Assembly (NCBI GenBank): GCA_903772945.1
Contig: CAICTM010000994.1
Span: forward strand, 1-40,253
Source: Seminavis robusta
Taxonomy: Eukaryota; Bacillariophyta; Bacillariophyceae; Naviculales; Naviculaceae
DNA length: 40,253 nucleotides
Direction of reading: 5' to 3'
The translations under genes were made by a program, and so were the position numbers. Under the pieces are notes generated by a model. The model was not told the DNA's origin, ran no database searches, and worked only from the letters and a program-made list of their open reading frames with translations. How positions within the stretch are numbered: the first letter of the stretch is position 1; each line of letters begins with the position of its first letter. This document shows positions 38,703-40,253 of the stretch, in pieces.

Positions 38703-38985
38703 TGAAAACGGGACTCGCGAGCACCTCTTCCGCGAATCCGCGACTCGCGTGCGGCCGCGGCGCGAATCCGCGAGCGCGGCCGCGAATAACCGCGAATAAC
38801 CGCGAAAATCCGCGAGATTTAGGATGCCACTTTTAAAAGATATAGAGGAGCTGGTTCTTAAATCTCGCGGATTCTCGCGGTTATTCGCGGTTATTCGCGG
38901 ATTGGCGGATCGTTTCGTGGATCGCGGATTCGTGGAAAACCGCTAAATCCGCGGATCGTGCCACGATTCGCGGATTATCAGCCAC
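38703..38985. repeat. GC-rich foldback repeat of CGCGAATAAC/CGCGGATT units
   Basis: Two 42-nt arms, 38780-38821 and 38859-38900, are reverse complements with a single mismatch (ccgcgaataaccgcgaataa in the left arm). They are separated by a 37-nt AT-rich spacer. Outside the arms both flanks continue as degenerate CGCGAATCCGCGA-type repeats to about 38703 and 38985. The left side includes two GCGGCCGC palindromes. CpG density is far above the surroundings. No coding capacity and no target duplication seen. Confidence 0.85.
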
Positions 38986-39229
38986 TCCAGGCAGAGGTAA
39001 AAGCCATGTTTCCAAGCTGGTTTTGGTGCGCTTCGTGACGAAAATGACCTGTGGTAGCGATTTATGACTATCCAGTTACCAGATTACCAGATTACTAAAA
39101 TCAACCACACAACAACTACCAAGTAGTAACACACAACACTATAGCAACCTCTTTATCAACACCACCATCAGCCTTTTTCGGCTTATCAGGCGTGGAAGCT
39201 ACTAGAGAAGAACAAGCGATCGGTCGTTG

Positions 39230-39530
39230 CGAGCGACAAGACAAGAAGAAGAAGAGCCGTTCGTTCGTTCGTTCGCTCGAGCGCCATTGTCGCGATCGGC
39301 CGTTCGACAAGCACAAGAAGAAGAGCCGTTCGTTCGTTCGTTCGTTCCAAGCTACCGTTCGAACGACGACGAGAAGAAGACGACGCGAACGCCATTGTCG
39401 AAGAAGATACCGTTCGTTCGAAGCGACGGCCATATCCCATTGTCGTTCGCAGAAGAAGAAGAAGGAGCCTGTTAACAGACGGTTCATTCGTTCGTTCATT
39501 CGAAGCAGCGCCATTGTCGCCGATTCGAAG
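39230..39530. repeat. Degenerate tandem array of CGTTCG and GAAGAAG units
   Basis: About 300 bp built from alternating agaagaagaagagc, cgttcgttcgttcg and gccattgtcg blocks. The gccattgtcg block recurs at about 39281, 39390 and 39510 (variant at 39438), and the combination aagaagaagagccgttcgtt occurs twice, near 39243 and 39317. Because the units have few stop codons, open frames appear on both strands; I do not regard them as genes. Confidence 0.8.
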
Positions 39531-39679
39531 CTACCGATTCGGAGCTACCGTTCGAACAGAGGAAGAAGAGAAGGAAGAAGACCTCCAAGCGGCATAGCAA
39601 CAGAAGACCTCTCAAGAAGAAGGGGCTCTCTCAAGTGGAGCGAGAGATAGAGACTTCCAAGTGGGAAGCAGAGGTTTGG

Positions 39680-39960
39680 ACTTGGAATATTGATCCAAAC
39701 CGTAGTGTCTGAGTCCTTCTCAAAGCAAATCCCAGCGTCGTCCTACGTTGGAACTTCTCTTGGCTGAACTGCTCGGCAGCTTCGCAAGTGGCATGAAGCC
39801 GCAATGGCTGGATTTGGGATGGTACCACCTGGTTTCCTCACGTTTCTCGCAGATGCTCTTGAGATCAGCATCGGTAAAGTTATAGAGTGAGACGAAGGCA
39901 TCCAATCCTTGATCATTCAATGCCGTCCTCGTGGCTAATTCGCGAATACCGATGTATTCT
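39680..39960 (-). pseudogene. Frameshifted retroelement gag-like relic
   Basis: On the minus strand one frame reads ELATRTALNDQGLDAFVSLY, then NFTDADLKSICEK. A shift to the next frame at about 39844 continues as VRKPGGTIPNP. Together these resemble a conserved segment that I associate, from memory, with gag-like N-terminal regions of diatom retrotransposons. A single-base insertion explains the frame change, and no intact start codon or downstream domains are present. It is probably the remains of a retroelement fragment, possibly continuing past the window. Confidence 0.4.
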
Positions 39961-40253
39961 GTAATAGTTGTTCATGGCTGCAATATGCCTGCGCATATTC
40001 GCCTCCAATTACTTCTTCTTTGCGGTATCACTCTGGATGAGCAACAGTTGTTGGGTTTTCTTCTCTGCTTCCTATTCCAACAGCTAAAACTGTACACACC
40101 CAGAAAAGTTAAGGCTGTATTCCACAGAATGTAGCTCTGCACACCCAGTCTTTGGCAGTCTAGGCCAAAAATCTTGGATCAGGGTCCCCCTCCTTGGCTC
40201 AACGGATTTCATTTGGTGAACAATGAGGCAGGAATTGATCCAGACTGGAGGGT

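Larger units (their letters stand above)
37805..40253. other. Gene-free, repeat-rich right end
   Basis: No intact gene. It contains palindromic GGTACC units (37938-37955, 38226-38241), the CGCGAATAAC foldback at 38703-38985, a CGTTCG/GAAGAAG array at 39230-39530 and a frameshifted gag-like relic at 39680-39960. The open frames at 39116-39650 on both strands are products of the short-unit array. The last 150 bases carry two copies of a cacacccag motif and nothing else that I can name. Confidence 0.55.

Noticed and set aside
39116..39514. 132-aa minus-strand and 152-aa plus-strand frames
   Set aside because: Both arise from the same short-unit array and consist of translated simple repeats.
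1..40253. CRISPR array, rRNA or tRNA genes
   Set aside because: No regular repeat-spacer pattern, rRNA-like conserved blocks or cloverleaf with TTCGA loop was found by eye; the repeats seen are simple or palindromic units. A covariance-model scan would be needed to exclude a tRNA.

Overview
The window looks like nuclear DNA of a photosynthetic stramenopile, most likely a diatom. The evidence is short GT-AG introns (67-82 nt in the best-resolved gene), bipartite plastid presequences with an aromatic residue at the signal-peptide cleavage site (13.5-14.0 kb and 33.6 kb), a eukaryotic exosome subunit, a SNF2/RING remodeller, a 7TM receptor-like protein, and transposon families known from diatoms. 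No bacterial operons, CRISPR arrays or convincing tRNA/rRNA genes were seen. Several long open frames start only at TTG or GTG; for those genes I moved the start to the first plausible ATG.

Layout. 0.6-3.1 kb: a Crypton-type tyrosine recombinase (minus). 4.5-7.4 kb: a long disordered Ser/Arg/Lys-rich protein (plus). 7.6-9.3 kb (minus) and 11.7-12.9 kb (plus): a head-to-head pair of secreted proteins built from copies of one unrecognised domain. 13.5-14.0 kb: a small probable plastid membrane protein whose signal peptide and membrane segment lie in different frames and need a short intron to join. 15.1-17.3 kb: a secreted multicopper oxidase. 18.3-19.0 kb: a four-helix membrane protein. 20.1-21.3 kb: an RNase H-like gene broken by an exact 65-bp tandem duplication. 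21.7-25.5 kb: a seven-exon RAD5/RAD16-type SNF2 ATPase. 26.2-27.7 kb: a type II membrane SGNH/PC-esterase (NXPE-like) protein. 29.7-31.1 kb: a 7TM receptor-like protein. 32.3-33.3 kb (minus) and 33.6-34.3 kb (plus): RRP4 and a PsbP-like thylakoid-lumen protein sharing a 334-bp divergent promoter. 35.0-37.8 kb: a PIF/Harbinger-like transposase beside a divergent basic DNA-binding-like protein, possibly one two-gene transposon. 38.7-40.25 kb: a foldback repeat, a simple-sequence array and a frameshifted gag-like relic.

The host genes are mostly single units, and no shared pathway is evident beyond the paired secreted genes and the divergent RRP4/PsbP-like promoter. Noncoding DNA is rich in palindromic-tetramer arrays (GGTACC/ACGGT and GCTAGC types). 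The 27.7-29.7 kb gap holds two small repeat elements, each bounded by exact 15-bp direct repeats. The most unusual items are the SNF2 gene (RING finger split by a long acidic insertion, plus a 16-nt microexon), the frame-breaking duplication in the RNase H gene, the CGCGAATAAC foldback element, and the secreted multi-domain gene pair.
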